Below, one piece after another: positions 26,823 through 37,093 of a DNA stretch of 64,000 nucleotides; within the stretch, counting starts at the first letter, position 1, and each line of letters opens with the position of its first letter. This DNA is from Candidatus Poribacteria bacterium (GTDB taxonomy: Bacteria; Poribacteria; WGA-4E; PCPOR2b). Both the position numbers and the translations under genes were made by a program. The notes beneath the pieces were generated by a model. That model did not search any database, had not been told where the DNA came from, and saw nothing but the letters and a program-made list of their open reading frames with translations. The stretch covers positions 1-64,000 of the forward strand of contig JAJEAL010000090.1 in the NCBI GenBank assembly GCA_022822785.1. Direction: 5' to 3'.

Positions 26823-27983
26823 ATGATTACGAAGTTTGGTTCACTATTCGCAGGACATGTTGACCTGAAAGATGTAGGACTGGATGGTGCCCCTGTCAAC
26901 GACCGTTGGCTCTCTGATGAGCATCTGGCGACCGTGTTTGATAAAACCCAAGCCATTGCTCAACTCATGGACCGCACCGGCTATGAAACCCTCTGGCTTG
27001 CTGAACACCACTTTCAGCGTGAGGGGTACGAGTGCATCCCTAACATTCTAATGCTCGGTGTTCATCTCGCTCATCTGACACAACAGCTAAAAATTGGGTG
27101 TGCTTTTAACGTTACACCGATGTGGCACCCACTACGATTGGCAGAGGATTTTGCGACCGCAGACATCCTCACAGGTGGGCGCATTGTCTTTGGCGTGGGA
27201 AGAGGTTATCATACGCGCGAGGTCGAGGTTTTTGGTGCACCGTTACTTGATGGCGACGCCAATCGCGAGATGTTCGAGGAACAGGTTGATATCATCTTCA
27301 AGGCGTTCAATGAATCTGCTTTCTCGCACCACGGTACGTACTACGACCTCCCGCCCAAGGTGCCATATCGTGGGTACGAATTGGAGGAGGTCACGTTAGT
27401 ACCCCGTCCGCTCAATCTACCTGTCGAGTGCTGGCAGCCTATCGTCAGTGCTAGTGAACGTGGGCTTAACTTTATGGCGAAACACGGTATCAAGGGTATG
27501 ATCGGCGGCGGTGCTGCTGTGGGAGGCGCTGCGGAGCAGGTTATACATGCGTGGCAGCAGGTACAGGCGAACCACGGCAGGGACATGGAACTCGGTGGCG
27601 ACCTCATTATCGGTTTCTCTTTCCATATTGCCGACACAGAAGAGAAGGCAATCGAGGAGGCGCGGGGCTACTTTGAAGAGCACATGAAGATGTTCGCGCC
27701 GCTGGGGTTCGTGCGCGGCCTGACAGATGATCAGATTACAGCGACAGCAGATCCACAGCGGGCGCGTACCGCCGGTCTACCGACACTGCAGGACGCTGTG
27801 GCTGCAGGCTCGTGGCTGTGTGGACCGCCGGAACTGATTGTTGAAAAATTGATGGACGTTCAGAAACGTTATCCTGGACTTGAGCAAGTGAGCGTCAACA
27901 CTACCGTTGGCACACCAGAGCGTGTGATGTTGGAGCAGCTCGGCCGGTTTGCCAAAGAAGTCATGCCTGCGTTCAAAAACTAG
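26823..27983 (+). CDS. luciferase-like (LLM class) flavin-dependent oxidoreductase
   Basis: A 386-residue flavin-dependent monooxygenase or reductase with a bacterial luciferase-type barrel. Visible family features are WLAEHHFQREGY (about 60-71), FNVTPMWHPLRLAEDFATAD, and GRIVFGVGRGYHTREVEVFG. ATG 26823 gives the usual N terminus (MITKFGSLFAG). A TTG at 26760 would add 21 unlikely residues. It follows the Ldh-family gene by 90 bases on the same strand. It uses reduced flavin to oxidise a small organic substrate that remains unknown. It converges on the enolase-superfamily gene, sharing the four bases CTAG of both stop codons. Confidence 0.85.
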   Translation: MITKFGSLFAGHVDLKDVGLDGAPVNDRWLSDEHLATVFDKTQAIAQLMDRTGYETLWLAEHHFQREGYECIPNILMLGVHLAHLTQQLKIGCAFNVTPMWHPLRLAEDFATADILTGGRIVFGVGRGYHTREVEVFGAPLLDGDANREMFEEQVDIIFKAFNESAFSHHGTYYDLPPKVPYRGYELEEVTLVPRPLNLPVECWQPIVSASERGLNFMAKHGIKGMIGGGAAVGGAAEQVIHAWQQVQANHGRDMELGGDLIIGFSFHIADTEEKAIEEARGYFEEHMKMFAPLGFVRGLTDDQITATADPQRARTAGLPTLQDAVAAGSWLCGPPELIVEKLMDVQKRYPGLEQVSVNTTVGTPERVMLEQLGRFAKEVMPAFKN

Positions 27984-29239
27984 TATGTTGGACTGTCCTG
28001 CTTCTCTAGGACCATCCCTTCTCGCTCGATTCGCGCAAGCATCTCCCTGTACCTTGGAGTTCCGTCGTCATCCCAATACTCAGTCTCAATGGGCGCGTTA
28101 TAGCTCATGGGGACTAACCCGCCCCGCCAATCTGGTCTCACCATGAAGTGGCGGGTATTGCTGGGATCATAGCAGTTATACATCATTGAACCGTTGGCAA
28201 AACGTGACTTGATAATCCAGGGCGCTTGCGCTGGTAACTCCAGATTTGCTAACCGCTCCAGTTCATCACGATTCAATGTGAGCCCCAATCCAGGAGCTTC
28301 TGGCACTCGCACAAACCCGTTAACGGGATCCAACCGTTCCTTCACGACATCGCTCTTATAAATTTCTGTGGTGGTAACGAAGTGGAAAGTGGCTGTGGGA
28401 AAAACCGACATCATATGTGCTGTCATCGCGCGGGTGATAGTGCCGCCAACGTTCTGTAGCATGAAGGGGATGTTACCTGCACCGAAGAGACCGGCACAAC
28501 GTATGGCTGCGCCAATCTTCTGATGACCTCGCATATACACATCTCCAGCACCCATTAGCACCTCGTAGGTGGCATCTAACGGTGCTTGGTGACGCACGAT
28601 GGGCAGCGATATTCTCTGGCGCAAGTCAATCGAAGCCAGCGTATCTCCGGCGTCGATGCAGTCTTCAAAACAACCAGCAATGGGAGACCGTGCTAATTTG
28701 CCTAGCAATTCTGGCATGTAATCGTTCGTTCCGCCGCCGGTGAAGTCGTAGTGAATTTTGAAGCCTTTGGGAGCTACCGCTTCCATTGCCTCCGTCTGAT
28801 CAAAGACATTCTCAAAGGGGGAGAGGTGGTACTTCATCCAGGTATAACCCTGTGCTGCATACCGTTCCACAGCCTCTGCCATACGCCGGGGCTCTGTTGA
28901 TACCGTCCAACTGCTCACAGGTACCCATGAACGTGTCTGCTGGCCAAAGAGTTGGTAGACGGGCACACCGGCAGCTTGCCCCATTAGGTCATACATAGCT
29001 GTCCCCAGAGCCAGGGAGGTCTCATCCCCGATCCATTTGAAGGGATTAGTGCCGATATACTGATCGATGACCTCCTGTGGTTCGGGCCTGCCGCTCTCCC
29101 CAAGCCCCACCCGTCCGTCGTCTGTATGCACTACATACACCGTGCGGCTAGCGGGACCCGAGTAGTGATAGAGTTGATAAGCAATCCAGTCTTGATATTC
29201 AGGGGTAATCTGATGGGCTTCGATTTCAGTGATTTTCAT
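27980..29239 (-). CDS. mandelate racemase/muconate lactonizing enzyme-family protein, third metal ligand replaced by His
   Basis: A 419-residue enolase-superfamily protein with the N-terminal capping domain (ITEIEAHQITPEY) and barrel. Metal ligands one and two are seen as HYDFTGGGTND and CFEDCID. At the third position the usual D/E reads PIVRHQAP. The catalytic Lys motif is reduced to MKYH. Dehydratases of this superfamily abstract an alpha proton from sugar acids. AAAGGAAG precedes the ATG. A similar D, E, H arrangement occurs in the gene at 58217, so this is a subfamily trait rather than damage. The reaction is unknown, and a galactonate dehydratase-like role is only a guess. Confidence 0.8.
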   Translation of the reverse strand: MKITEIEAHQITPEYQDWIAYQLYHYSGPASRTVYVVHTDDGRVGLGESGRPEPQEVIDQYIGTNPFKWIGDETSLALGTAMYDLMGQAAGVPVYQLFGQQTRSWVPVSSWTVSTEPRRMAEAVERYAAQGYTWMKYHLSPFENVFDQTEAMEAVAPKGFKIHYDFTGGGTNDYMPELLGKLARSPIAGCFEDCIDAGDTLASIDLRQRISLPIVRHQAPLDATYEVLMGAGDVYMRGHQKIGAAIRCAGLFGAGNIPFMLQNVGGTITRAMTAHMMSVFPTATFHFVTTTEIYKSDVVKERLDPVNGFVRVPEAPGLGLTLNRDELERLANLELPAQAPWIIKSRFANGSMMYNCYDPSNTRHFMVRPDWRGGLVPMSYNAPIETEYWDDDGTPRYREMLARIEREGMVLEKQDSPTY

Positions 29240-29543
29240 CTGATCTTCCTTTCAGGATGGGGGGTAATCTCTGTTGACAGATTGTGGGGTTTGCATACAG
29301 CTGCAGCAGCGGGAGTTCAGGTGCTAAAGCATAGCATTTTATCGCTGCTGTGTCACTAGCAAGCGGAGAATTGTCTATTCTTTGCTTGACGCTCAGAAAA
29401 AATTCTGCGAAAATGAGGTAAAATATACAGGGGTAAATGCTACAAAGAAAGATGGTTTGGTAGTGACCACTTCAGTCGCTACCTGTTTGTAATCGGTAAT
29501 GTAATGCTCGAAATCCGCACTAGAAAAATAGAGGTGATTTACT
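29240..29543. other. divergent intergenic region, 304 bases
   Basis: Separates the leftward enolase-superfamily gene from the rightward PhyH gene. AT-rich near 29390-29430, where TTGACG is seen without a -10 box at a usual distance. No RNA gene or repeat is recognised. Confidence 0.35.
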
Positions 29544-30455
29544 ATGAAATACGATGCGAAGAGTTGGACTTTTGATTGCGAGCCTACTCTCACTGACACA
29601 CAGGTTCTGCAATTTTGTCGCGATGGCTTCCTGACTTTGGAAGGGGTTGTCCCCGATGAAATCAACCAACGCGCATGCGATTACTTGAGAGGCAAAATAC
29701 CGGCTAACCCCAGCTACATTCCTGAAGGGCTTACCGAAGCGGATTTAGAACGAATCCGTAGCTCGCACGAACCGAGCACAATCCTGCTTGAGGATTGGTA
29801 CATTGAACATGTGCTTCTCAATGAGCAGCTCGCCGGTGCGCTGCGATCACTGCTCGGTAAGAATGTGGGCTTACCTGTGCTCGTGAGCGATCACAGTACT
29901 GAATGTCCTGCCCCCGCTCAGGGATGGCATCAGGATGCCGACCACATCTTCGGACCGGAGGTTAATTTTATTGAGGTCTTTTATTTTCCACAAGATACGC
30001 CACTGGAGATGGGACCCACTGAGATTGTCCCCGGTACACATTTCGGTCCCGCCCAACGTGATCCATCGGAACCAGGGGTGCCAACCAGTGGGCCTGCTGG
30101 AACGTTTGCCCTCCACTCTCAAAGCGTTCTACATCGTAGAGGCGAATCGACAGGTAAAGGGCTGCGGCACATGCTAAAATACAATTACTGGCGGACTGTA
30201 CCGCCAGAACGGGATTGGATTATTGAACCCGACTTTGATTTCCACCGTGCCTATTACGGAGGCCATCGCGTCGCCAGATACGTTGCTCATATGCTTTACT
30301 GGTTATGCGGAAAAGGCGACGAATTTCGGGTTGTCGGCGGACAGGGCTGGCCCTGGCGGACCGAAAATCAAATCGGGCCATCTTATGGATTTGGGGTAGG
30401 CAGAGGATACCTGCCGGATTGGCGTCAAAATAATGGGGACGGTTATGCAAATTAG
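29544..30455 (+). CDS. phytanoyl-CoA dioxygenase (PhyH)-family protein
   Basis: A 303-residue Fe(II)/2-oxoglutarate-dependent dioxygenase. The facial triad is visible as His129 and Asp131 in WHQDAD and His197 in VLHRRG. A 2-oxoglutarate-binding Arg is in GLRHMLKYNY (about 206). The family hydroxylates an unactivated carbon of lipids, ectoine, halogenated or other small molecules. GAGGTGA precedes the ATG. The ABM-family gene follows 28 bases downstream and is probably co-transcribed. PhyH paralogues are a noted expansion in Poribacteria-type genomes (family knowledge), and the substrate is unknown. Confidence 0.87.
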   Translation: MKYDAKSWTFDCEPTLTDTQVLQFCRDGFLTLEGVVPDEINQRACDYLRGKIPANPSYIPEGLTEADLERIRSSHEPSTILLEDWYIEHVLLNEQLAGALRSLLGKNVGLPVLVSDHSTECPAPAQGWHQDADHIFGPEVNFIEVFYFPQDTPLEMGPTEIVPGTHFGPAQRDPSEPGVPTSGPAGTFALHSQSVLHRRGESTGKGLRHMLKYNYWRTVPPERDWIIEPDFDFHRAYYGGHRVARYVAHMLYWLCGKGDEFRVVGGQGWPWRTENQIGPSYGFGVGRGYLPDWRQNNGDGYAN

Positions 30456-30483
30456 AGCAGTTTGCCTATAAGGAGAAGAAAGC

Positions 30484-30801
30484 ATGTATGTTATAGTTGC
30501 ACCAATTCAGATTAAGGAAGGACACAGGGAGGCGTTCATCGAAGCTATGCTCGACGATGCTAAAGGATCGGTGAAGGATGAACCCGGCTGCCTCAGGTTT
30601 GATGTCATTCAGGACGGTGCGGATCCCAACCGGATTTGGCTCTATGAGGTTTACGTCGACGAGGCGGCTTTCCAAGCCCATCTGCAAACGCCTCATTTCA
30701 TAAAGTGGCGAGATACGGTAAAGGACTGGTTCGCTGAAGGGCCCAAAGGCGCAGGCGGAGGCAGTTATAACATCTGGCCCCCCGATGATGAATGGAAGTA
30801 G
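30484..30801 (+). CDS. antibiotic biosynthesis monooxygenase (ABM)-domain protein
   Basis: A 105-residue protein that is a single dimeric alpha+beta barrel ABM domain (residues 2-95). It starts MYVIVAPIQIKEGHREAFIE, with DEPGCLRFDVIQD and the typical LYEVYVDEAAFQAHLQTPHF block. The family includes cofactor-free quinol monooxygenases (YgiN) and heme-degrading enzymes. AAGGAGAAG precedes the ATG. It sits directly after the PhyH gene and probably acts on the same or a related compound, but this is inference. Confidence 0.87.
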   Translation: MYVIVAPIQIKEGHREAFIEAMLDDAKGSVKDEPGCLRFDVIQDGADPNRIWLYEVYVDEAAFQAHLQTPHFIKWRDTVKDWFAEGPKGAGGGSYNIWPPDDEWK

Positions 30802-30816
30802 TGTAGTCTCAATAGG

Positions 30817-30858
30817 CTTGGGGTGTTTTCAAGCGTTCAGGCTTGGAAGCGCCTCAAG
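30817..30858. terminator. imperfect hairpin between convergent genes
   Basis: CTTGGGGTGTTTTCAAGC (30817-30834) and GCTTGGAAGCGCCTCAAG (30841-30858) pair at 14 of 18 positions around a six-base loop. It lies in the 106-base gap between the ABM gene and uvrB, which converge. A bidirectional terminator is plausible, but no clear T-tract is seen. Confidence 0.4.
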
Positions 30859-30907
30859 CTGCAGATACCCCCAGCGCTTTTGCCGCCCTGTACTACCCTA
30901 ATACCTT

Positions 30908-32887
30908 TCAAAGTTCCTTTTTCAGTTCCTCAATTCCATCCCGCAAAGTCGCCGCTTTTTCAAACTCTAGGTTCGCCGCCGCCTCCTGCATCTGATTTGT
31001 AAGATCCGTGATTAACGCCTGGATTTCTTCCTCAGATGTCGTCTCCGAAATTTCGACGCCCAGAGAATCTGTAGGCTTTTCGTCTTCATCGGCAAGTTCA
31101 CGAATTAGGTCGCGAATTTCTTTGTCAATCGTTGCTGGGGTGATGCCGTGTTCGTCGTTATACGCCATCTGAATTTCGCGACGCCGTTCCGTTTCATCGA
31201 TTGCACTGCGGATAGCATCGGTGATTTCATCTGCGTACAGGAGGACCTCGCCATCAATGTTCCGAGCAGCGCGCCCCGCAGTCTGAATTAATGATGTTTC
31301 CGATCGAAGAAAGCCCGCCCGGTCCGCATCAAGAATGGCGACCAGCGAGACCTCTGGCAAATCCAAACCTTCCCGGAGTAGGTTAATTCCGACCAGAACA
31401 TCAAAGTTGCCCTGCCGGAGCTCTTTTAAGATTTGCGCTCGATCCAAGGTGTCGATGTCTGAATGGAGGTATTCCGCTTTTATACCTGCTTCGGTGAGAT
31501 AATCGGTCAGGTCTTCAGCCATGCGCTTGGTGAGGGTCGTAACAAGTACGCGCTGCCTTTGGTCAACCCGCTCGTTGATAACCCCGATAAGATGGTCGAT
31601 CTGTCCGTCCACGGGGTAGACCGTAATTTTTGGATCGATTAAACCTGTAGGACGAATGATTTGTTCGACAACTTCCGTACTTTGTTCCAGCTCATACGCT
31701 CCCGGTGTCGCGGAAACAAACGCAGCGCGCCGGAGATACGATTCAAACTCCTCAAACTGAAGGGGACGGTTATCCAATGCCGAAGGCAGACGAAAACCGT
31801 AGTCCACCAATGTCTGCTTGCGGGCGCGGTCTCCCCGATACATCCCACGAATCTGCGGTAGGGTCACATGGGATTCGTCAATAATCATAAGATAATCGTC
31901 GGGGAAGTAGTTCAGTAAACAGTACGGTGGTTCGCCGGGGGCTAGCCCTGAGAAATGGCGCGAATAGTTTTCAATCCCTTGACAGTAGCCGACCTCTCGC
32001 ATCATTTCAAGATCGAACCGGGTGCGCTGTTCAATCCGTTGCGCTTCCAACAGTTTGTTATTGGCAATAAAATAGTCAATCCGATCATGCAGCTCGGCTT
32101 CAATGTCTAACAGTGCTTGTTCAAGCTGCTCAGCGTCCGTCATGAAGTGCCTAGCAGGGAAGAGTGTAATGGTCTCGTGTTCTTCCAAAATTTCGCCCGT
32201 CAGTGTATCAATTTCGGTAATCCGTTCAACCTCATCGCCGAAAAGCTCAATCCGGTAGGCGGTATCCGCATACGCAGGGAAAACCTCTATTACATCACCG
32301 CGTGCGCGGAAACTCCCACGTGAAAAATCGATGTCATTCCGCTCGTATCGAATATCCACAAACGCGCGTAGGAGCTTATTTCTTTTAATAATGTCTCCAC
32401 AGCTTATCTCAACGCGCTGGACATCGTACTCCTTAGGGGATCCAATGCCGTAGATGCATGAAACACTCGCAACGATGATAACGTCACGGCGCGTCAGCAG
32501 GGAGGCCGTTGAAGCGAGCCGCAACCGATCGATCTCTTCGTTAATCTGTATATCCTTTTCGATGTATGTGTCTGTGGTCGGCAGATATGCTTCAGGCTGA
32601 TAGTAATCGTAATAGCTGACGAAGTAGTGGACAGCGTTGTTCGGAAAGAATTCCCGGAATTCGCTGTATAACTGTGCGGCCAGGGTTTTGTTGTGGGAAA
32701 CGACTAACGTGGGACACTGCAAATCTGCGATGACGTGTGCCATCGTGAAGGTTTTTCCCGAACCGGTAACGCCCAACAACGTTTGAAGCCCCTCTCCCGT
32801 TCGCAGTGGCCCTTCTGTAAGTGCTTGGATTGCCTGCGGTTGATCTCCTTGCGGTGTATACTCCGAAATCAGCTCAAACTTTTCCAT
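30908..32887 (-). CDS. uvrB: UvrABC excision nuclease subunit B
   Basis: A 659-residue cytoplasmic DNA-repair helicase-like protein that receives damaged DNA from UvrA and loads UvrC. Walker A is [10 protein letters not shown] (about 39-48). The beta-hairpin region [12 protein letters not shown] (about 92-103), DESHV, and the helicase motif QTAGRAARN (about 540) are all present. The C-terminal UVR domain that binds UvrC ends the protein ([19 protein letters not shown]). Length is as expected. AGGAAGTG precedes the ATG. It is a stand-alone gene on the minus strand; uvrA and uvrC are not in the window. No LexA-type operator was recognised in the 150 bases upstream. Confidence 0.97.
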   Translation of the reverse strand: MEKFELISEYTPQGDQPQAIQALTEGPLRTGEGLQTLLGVTGSGKTFTMAHVIADLQCPTLVVSHNKTLAAQLYSEFREFFPNNAVHYFVSYYDYYQPEAYLPTTDTYIEKDIQINEEIDRLRLASTASLLTRRDVIIVASVSCIYGIGSPKEYDVQRVEISCGDIIKRNKLLRAFVDIRYERNDIDFSRGSFRARGDVIEVFPAYADTAYRIELFGDEVERITEIDTLTGEILEEHETITLFPARHFMTDAEQLEQALLDIEAELHDRIDYFIANNKLLEAQRIEQRTRFDLEMMREVGYCQGIENYSRHFSGLAPGEPPYCLLNYFPDDYLMIIDESHVTLPQIRGMYRGDRARKQTLVDYGFRLPSALDNRPLQFEEFESYLRRAAFVSATPGAYELEQSTEVVEQIIRPTGLIDPKITVYPVDGQIDHLIGVINERVDQRQRVLVTTLTKRMAEDLTDYLTEAGIKAEYLHSDIDTLDRAQILKELRQGNFDVLVGINLLREGLDLPEVSLVAILDADRAGFLRSETSLIQTAGRAARNIDGEVLLYADEITDAIRSAIDETERRREIQMAYNDEHGITPATIDKEIRDLIRELADEDEKPTDSLGVEISETTSEEEIQALITDLTNQMQEAAANLEFEKAATLRDGIEELKKEL

Positions 32888-33040
32888 ATTGTCACTTCCT
32901 AGCAGCGTCGCCTATACCTTGAGATAAAGAACAACGATTATTATTTCCTACGAGTATCGACTGGATTTTCGCGCCAAGCGTCTTTCTTTGTTGTAAAGGA
33001 CTCGGTTGCCGGTTCCGCTTCACGTTTTATGTTTTATAGG

Positions 33041-35485
33041 TTACTGATGTGCATTACACAGCATCTTCGGTTCATATCCGACGAGGAAGGCTTCCTTAAT
33101 AACATCCTCCTCCGGACATTTCCCCTGATATCTCAGCATTCCCGTATTTTTATCAATCGATCGAAAAACGATGTTGGGGGGTTGCTCGAAATCCTTGACT
33201 GGCCCGCGTGCCCCTTCAATCATAAATCGAGCCCAAATGGGTAAGGCGCCCCGAGCGCCGGGGAACGTTGTCTTTCGCTTCGGGTCATTATATCCGATCC
33301 ATACACCAGCGGCGAGATTTTCAATATAACCGACAAACCATGCATCGGTAAAATTGTCTGTTGTGCCGGTTTTGCCTGCAGCCGGGCGTGTTAACCCCAT
33401 CAGACGTGCCCGCGCCCCGGTGCCGTGATTTATCACACCTTTCATAAGATGTGTCATGAGATAAGCGACCCCTGGATCAATGACTTGTTTCACCGGTGAT
33501 TGATTTTCAATCAAGACGTCCCCATACTGATCTTCCACATAATGGATCCCTATCGGTTTCCTGTGCTTTCCGCCATTGGCAAAGACCCCGTAGGCGCTCG
33601 TGAGTTCGATTGGCGGCAATCCCCCTGCCCCTAACGCGACTGACGGATATGCGGGTAGCTCCGTATCAATGCCTAGCCGTTTTGCCATCGCGAGCGTCCG
33701 ATTCAGCCCGGCAGGTTTTCCGTTCTCGTCTATCGGAGTTTCCCACATCATTCTTGCTGTGGCGATGTTAATCGATTTTTCCAATACCAATCGCACCGGA
33801 ATATCTCCGTAGTAACGTCGTCCATAGTTTCGAGGTCTCCATCTCCTCCGTGTGCCGACGTCGATAGACCACGCTTCGTCACGGATAATTGTTGCGGGTG
33901 TTATTAAGGGGTGGGGGATATCTAGTAGCGCTGCAAAAACAATCGGCTTGAACGCTGAACCGGGTTGACGATATGCATGGACAGATCTGTTAAAAAAGTT
34001 AATCTTCTGCTGTGTGATATAGAAATCGCGTCCACCAACCATCGCTTTGATATGCCCCGTTTGCGGTTCAAGTGCGATTAGTGCTGCTTGCAGGTAATTG
34101 CTGATTGGATTAATGCCGTTCGGATTATTTTTATTTTCATCGTAATCGGGCAGGCTTCTGCCACGACTCCTCAGCTGCTTATCCAATTCCCGTAGATGGT
34201 CAGCAACAGCCTTTTCCGCCACCTCTTGCATGGACAGATCTATTGTCGTGTACACCCGTAATCCTTGGTTGTACAAATGTCCCTTTAATTCAGGTATCCC
34301 TATCAGTTGTTCATGAATATATTCTAAAAAATGTGAGCCGCCGTGTCCTTCTGCACTTCTAGGCACCTCAACAGTAACGGGTACTGCCACACTTGCGTCG
34401 TATTCCTCCCTATTGATGTAACCTGCCCGCAGCATCAAGTCAAGCACCAAATCGCGCCGTTCTTTTGAACGCTCCGGATGACGTATGGGTGAATAACGCG
34501 TCGGAGATTTCGGGATTCCCGCCAGGGTCGCGCACTCGTGAAGCTCCAACTCCCATACGTGTTTCCCAAAGTAATTTTGTGCCGCTTCTTGAACGCCGAG
34601 TACATCCTGTGCACCATATCTGCCTAAATTAATTAGATTCAGATACCTTTCGAGAATCTCGTCCTTAGAAAATTGATGCTCAATCCGAACGGCGAGCAGT
34701 GCTTCCCTCACCTTTCGCAGCAGCTGCCGCTCGCGGGTCAGATAGATATTCCGTGTGAGTTGCTGCGTAATGGTACTCGCGCCTTGTAATGTGCCCTCCA
34801 CTTGTCCCAAGTATAACTGCGTATTGTGAATGGCTGCCCGAAGAATCCCCAGAAAGTCCACACCCCAATGCTCATAAAATCGCTTGTCCTCAACCGCAAG
34901 GAACGCCTGCAGCAGATGGTCTGGCATCTGCACGAGTTTTACTATTTCTCGGGCTTCGGCATCAGTCTCTCTCTCGTAAAGTGCGTTCAGCAACTCCGGT
35001 CTGAGATCGAAGCTATCAATTCTGTCGCCATCTTCATTTTGGATCCGCTCAATCTTCCCGTCAACCACAGAAAGTTCGACCTGATATGCCTCTCGATCCT
35101 CATTTGGAAAATGGAAACCTTCGAGATAAATCCATAGCCGTTCGGGTTGTCCGTCGGCATCACGCCCGACTGAATAGTGACCCACGACGCTCGGTTTGAT
35201 AAACTCTCCAGTTTCTTCATATTCCAACCGTTTTAGTTTATTCAGCAGGAAATCAACTGAATCTCCCGGCTGAACTGTGCACAGAGAGGAATAGACCTCA
35301 AGATGCTGTTTCCACGTGTCTACCTCTCGATATTCAAGTTGGCCCAAGTCAACATCTTTGATGGTGCCCCACGAATCGAGAGCAACGCCGCCTACAAATC
35401 CGATCCCGACAAAAATCAGCATTATTACACAGACAATAGCAAGGAGAAATAGTGTGAGTGTGGCTCGAAGAATTTTTTTAATCAT
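33041..35485 (-). CDS. mrcA: class A penicillin-binding protein 1A
   Basis: An 814-residue bifunctional cell-wall synthase anchored by an N-terminal membrane segment (about residues 5-30). The glycosyltransferase domain has EDKRFYEHWGVD, GASTITQQLTRN and KDEILERYLNLINLG. The transpeptidase domain has the SxxK motif SAFKPI, the SxN motif SIN and KTGTTDN, with the active Ser in the first. ATG 35485 is chosen because GAGGA lies 8 bases upstream; an ATG at 35500 would add five residues. All catalytic motifs are intact. It lies between uvrB and the redoxin on the same strand, without sign of a shared role. Confidence 0.93.
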   Translation of the reverse strand: MIKKILRATLTLFLLAIVCVIMLIFVGIGFVGGVALDSWGTIKDVDLGQLEYREVDTWKQHLEVYSSLCTVQPGDSVDFLLNKLKRLEYEETGEFIKPSVVGHYSVGRDADGQPERLWIYLEGFHFPNEDREAYQVELSVVDGKIERIQNEDGDRIDSFDLRPELLNALYERETDAEAREIVKLVQMPDHLLQAFLAVEDKRFYEHWGVDFLGILRAAIHNTQLYLGQVEGTLQGASTITQQLTRNIYLTRERQLLRKVREALLAVRIEHQFSKDEILERYLNLINLGRYGAQDVLGVQEAAQNYFGKHVWELELHECATLAGIPKSPTRYSPIRHPERSKERRDLVLDLMLRAGYINREEYDASVAVPVTVEVPRSAEGHGGSHFLEYIHEQLIGIPELKGHLYNQGLRVYTTIDLSMQEVAEKAVADHLRELDKQLRSRGRSLPDYDENKNNPNGINPISNYLQAALIALEPQTGHIKAMVGGRDFYITQQKINFFNRSVHAYRQPGSAFKPIVFAALLDIPHPLITPATIIRDEAWSIDVGTRRRWRPRNYGRRYYGDIPVRLVLEKSINIATARMMWETPIDENGKPAGLNRTLAMAKRLGIDTELPAYPSVALGAGGLPPIELTSAYGVFANGGKHRKPIGIHYVEDQYGDVLIENQSPVKQVIDPGVAYLMTHLMKGVINHGTGARARLMGLTRPAAGKTGTTDNFTDAWFVGYIENLAAGVWIGYNDPKRKTTFPGARGALPIWARFMIEGARGPVKDFEQPPNIVFRSIDKNTGMLRYQGKCPEEDVIKEAFLVGYEPKMLCNAHQ

Positions 35486-35555
35486 CCAGTTTTTCCTCAT
35501 CCCAATTTTAATTCTATTAATCTTCCTAAAAAATCAGAAAAGCTTAAGTTAACAT

Positions 35556-36173
35556 TTACGGTGTGCGGCTCTGACTTCGCTGTTTTCTAACACGCTTAAT
35601 CGTACAGCCAAACGCCTTCGTTTTTTTGAGATTTTCGGGAACGGGTTTTCCTGCGACCACGAGGTCGAGAACTTCGCGCAGATAGTGCGTTTCAGGGTTG
35701 TCTTGGCTATTATCAATAGCACCATGATACCGAAGGTTCCGCTTTTCGTCCAGCAAATAGATCTCAGGTGTGCGTCTTGCTCCAAAGTTATTTGCGATTT
35801 CATTCTTCAAATCTTTCAGGACTAAGAATTGGAACTTGCTTGCCTTGTTATGTTCAGCTATCTCTTCGACAGTCTCAGTCCTGTTGGAGTTGATCCCGAT
35901 AAATTCTACATCCCGATCCTTGTAGTCGTTATGTAGCGCAATAATTCTTTCGTTGTAAGCGTTAGAAACGGGACATTCGGTCGAAATGAACATCACAACG
36001 GTCGCCTTTTTATCCGTGCTCAAATCTTTGAGCGAATGCGTTTTGTCCATTACGTCTTTGAGTGTGAAGTCAGGGACTTCTTTATCCATCTCGACGGTCT
36101 CGGCGTGGATGATTACACTAGAAGCTAGCGTAAAAATGAAGGTCAAGGCAAGGATTTGGGCAAAGAATTTCAT
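35556..36173 (-). CDS. exported redoxin (AhpC/TSA-type) protein
   Basis: A 205-residue protein with a signal peptide (residues 1-24, cut near IIHAE) and a thioredoxin fold of the peroxiredoxin-like kind. It starts VPDFTLKDVMDKTHSLKDL, has a single peroxidatic-type Cys in STECPVSNAY (about 64-73) and a cis-Pro in RRTPEIYLLD. A second Cys lies near the end in FGCTIKR, a C-terminal motif I associate with periplasmic redoxins of Planctomycetes-like bacteria. It may reduce peroxides or transfer disulfide electrons. AGGAGGAA precedes the ATG. It lies 55 bases from the PBP gene start and may be co-transcribed with it. Confidence 0.83.
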   Translation of the reverse strand: MKFFAQILALTFIFTLASSVIIHAETVEMDKEVPDFTLKDVMDKTHSLKDLSTDKKATVVMFISTECPVSNAYNERIIALHNDYKDRDVEFIGINSNRTETVEEIAEHNKASKFQFLVLKDLKNEIANNFGARRTPEIYLLDEKRNLRYHGAIDNSQDNPETHYLREVLDLVVAGKPVPENLKKTKAFGCTIKRVRKQRSQSRTP

Positions 36174-36519
36174 CTGATTCCTCCTAAGGCTACAATCGGT
36201 CCTCTAGCTCTCTCAAATCGAAATAACCTTGTATTTAAGACGTTTGATATGTCCTTCCGTTTAAGACTGCTTACATATTTGGCTAAATTTAGCTTTCCGC
36301 TGCTTAAATTACACCTAGCTTACAATTATAACCTTTAATATTCAAACGTTCAAATTGAAATGAAGGTAACAGTTGCAGAAGAAAAATATAATAATTCACG
36401 CCTAATAACAGACGTTAACCCCTCGGTTTGTCCTAAACTGTGACTTCAGATGGCTATTTGAAAGGAAAAGCGGAAATTCAACAGGAATTGAGTATTGGGC
36501 GAACAGGTCCCGGAGGAGT
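36174..36519. other. AT-rich intergenic region, 346 bases
   Basis: Lies between the redoxin start and the end of the small lipoprotein gene. It is AT-rich, must carry the redoxin promoter on the minus strand, and shows no coding region, repeat or RNA that I can recognise. Confidence 0.35.
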
Positions 36520-37032
36520 TCAGGGTTTGGCATAGACTTGAATCTCTTGGATGCTTGGACGCGGGTTTTTGGAACCGATATAACCTTTAATCGCAATGAC
36601 ACGTATCATGTTTGTCACAACCGGTGTGGTTACTACAATACGCTTCCGGCGGTTGTTGCGGAACCGCTGTAATTCTCTCCACTCCTCATCCGCCTTTGCC
36701 AAGACATTAAAATCTACCAAATCTTTTGCATAGATGATAATCATCCCCACTTCAGATTGCTTGGGTAATTGGACAGTTGTTGGCGTAATCAGATGTGCTA
36801 CCGGAGAATTCAATTGCAGCGTGTTGATTCCTTTATTTTTTCTTCCGACCCCCATAGTCCCTTCAATGTAAACGAGGTCGCTGGTGTCCATGTCCCCATC
36901 CACCATCTCCGGGGAACTACAAACCAGTCCAGCAATTGGGACATAGTCACGGGGCAGCTGCGAATTGCTAAATACCGCGCAGCCTGCGAATACACAAGCA
37001 AAAAAAGCAAATTTCCAAAGTTGTCGAAACAT
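36520..37032 (-). CDS. small lipoprotein with a probable beta-sandwich domain
   Basis: A 170-residue protein with a lipobox (VFAGC, Cys18) after a hydrophobic stretch. The body is strand-rich with paired segments (VYIEGTMGVGRKNKGINTL, EVGMIIIYAKDLVDFNVL, TNMIRVIAIKGYIGS) like a discoidin-type jelly roll, a fold used for binding. The assignment is by pattern only. The ATG at 37032 is favoured because AAAGGAGG stands 8 bases before it; the GTG at 37041 overlaps that Shine-Dalgarno sequence. It lies 61 bases downstream of the YWTD gene on the same strand and is probably its operon partner. No catalytic motif is seen. Confidence 0.7.
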   Translation of the reverse strand: MFRQLWKFAFFACVFAGCAVFSNSQLPRDYVPIAGLVCSSPEMVDGDMDTSDLVYIEGTMGVGRKNKGINTLQLNSPVAHLITPTTVQLPKQSEVGMIIIYAKDLVDFNVLAKADEEWRELQRFRNNRRKRIVVTTPVVTNMIRVIAIKGYIGSKNPRPSIQEIQVYAKP

Positions 37033-37093
37033 GATGTGCACCTCCTTTTACTAGTGTTTGATACGTTTGGAAATGGCGAGTTGAAAGATAGTT

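Noticed and set aside
32888-33040. SOS operator upstream of uvrB
   Set aside because: No palindrome of the LexA type could be recognised in the gap.
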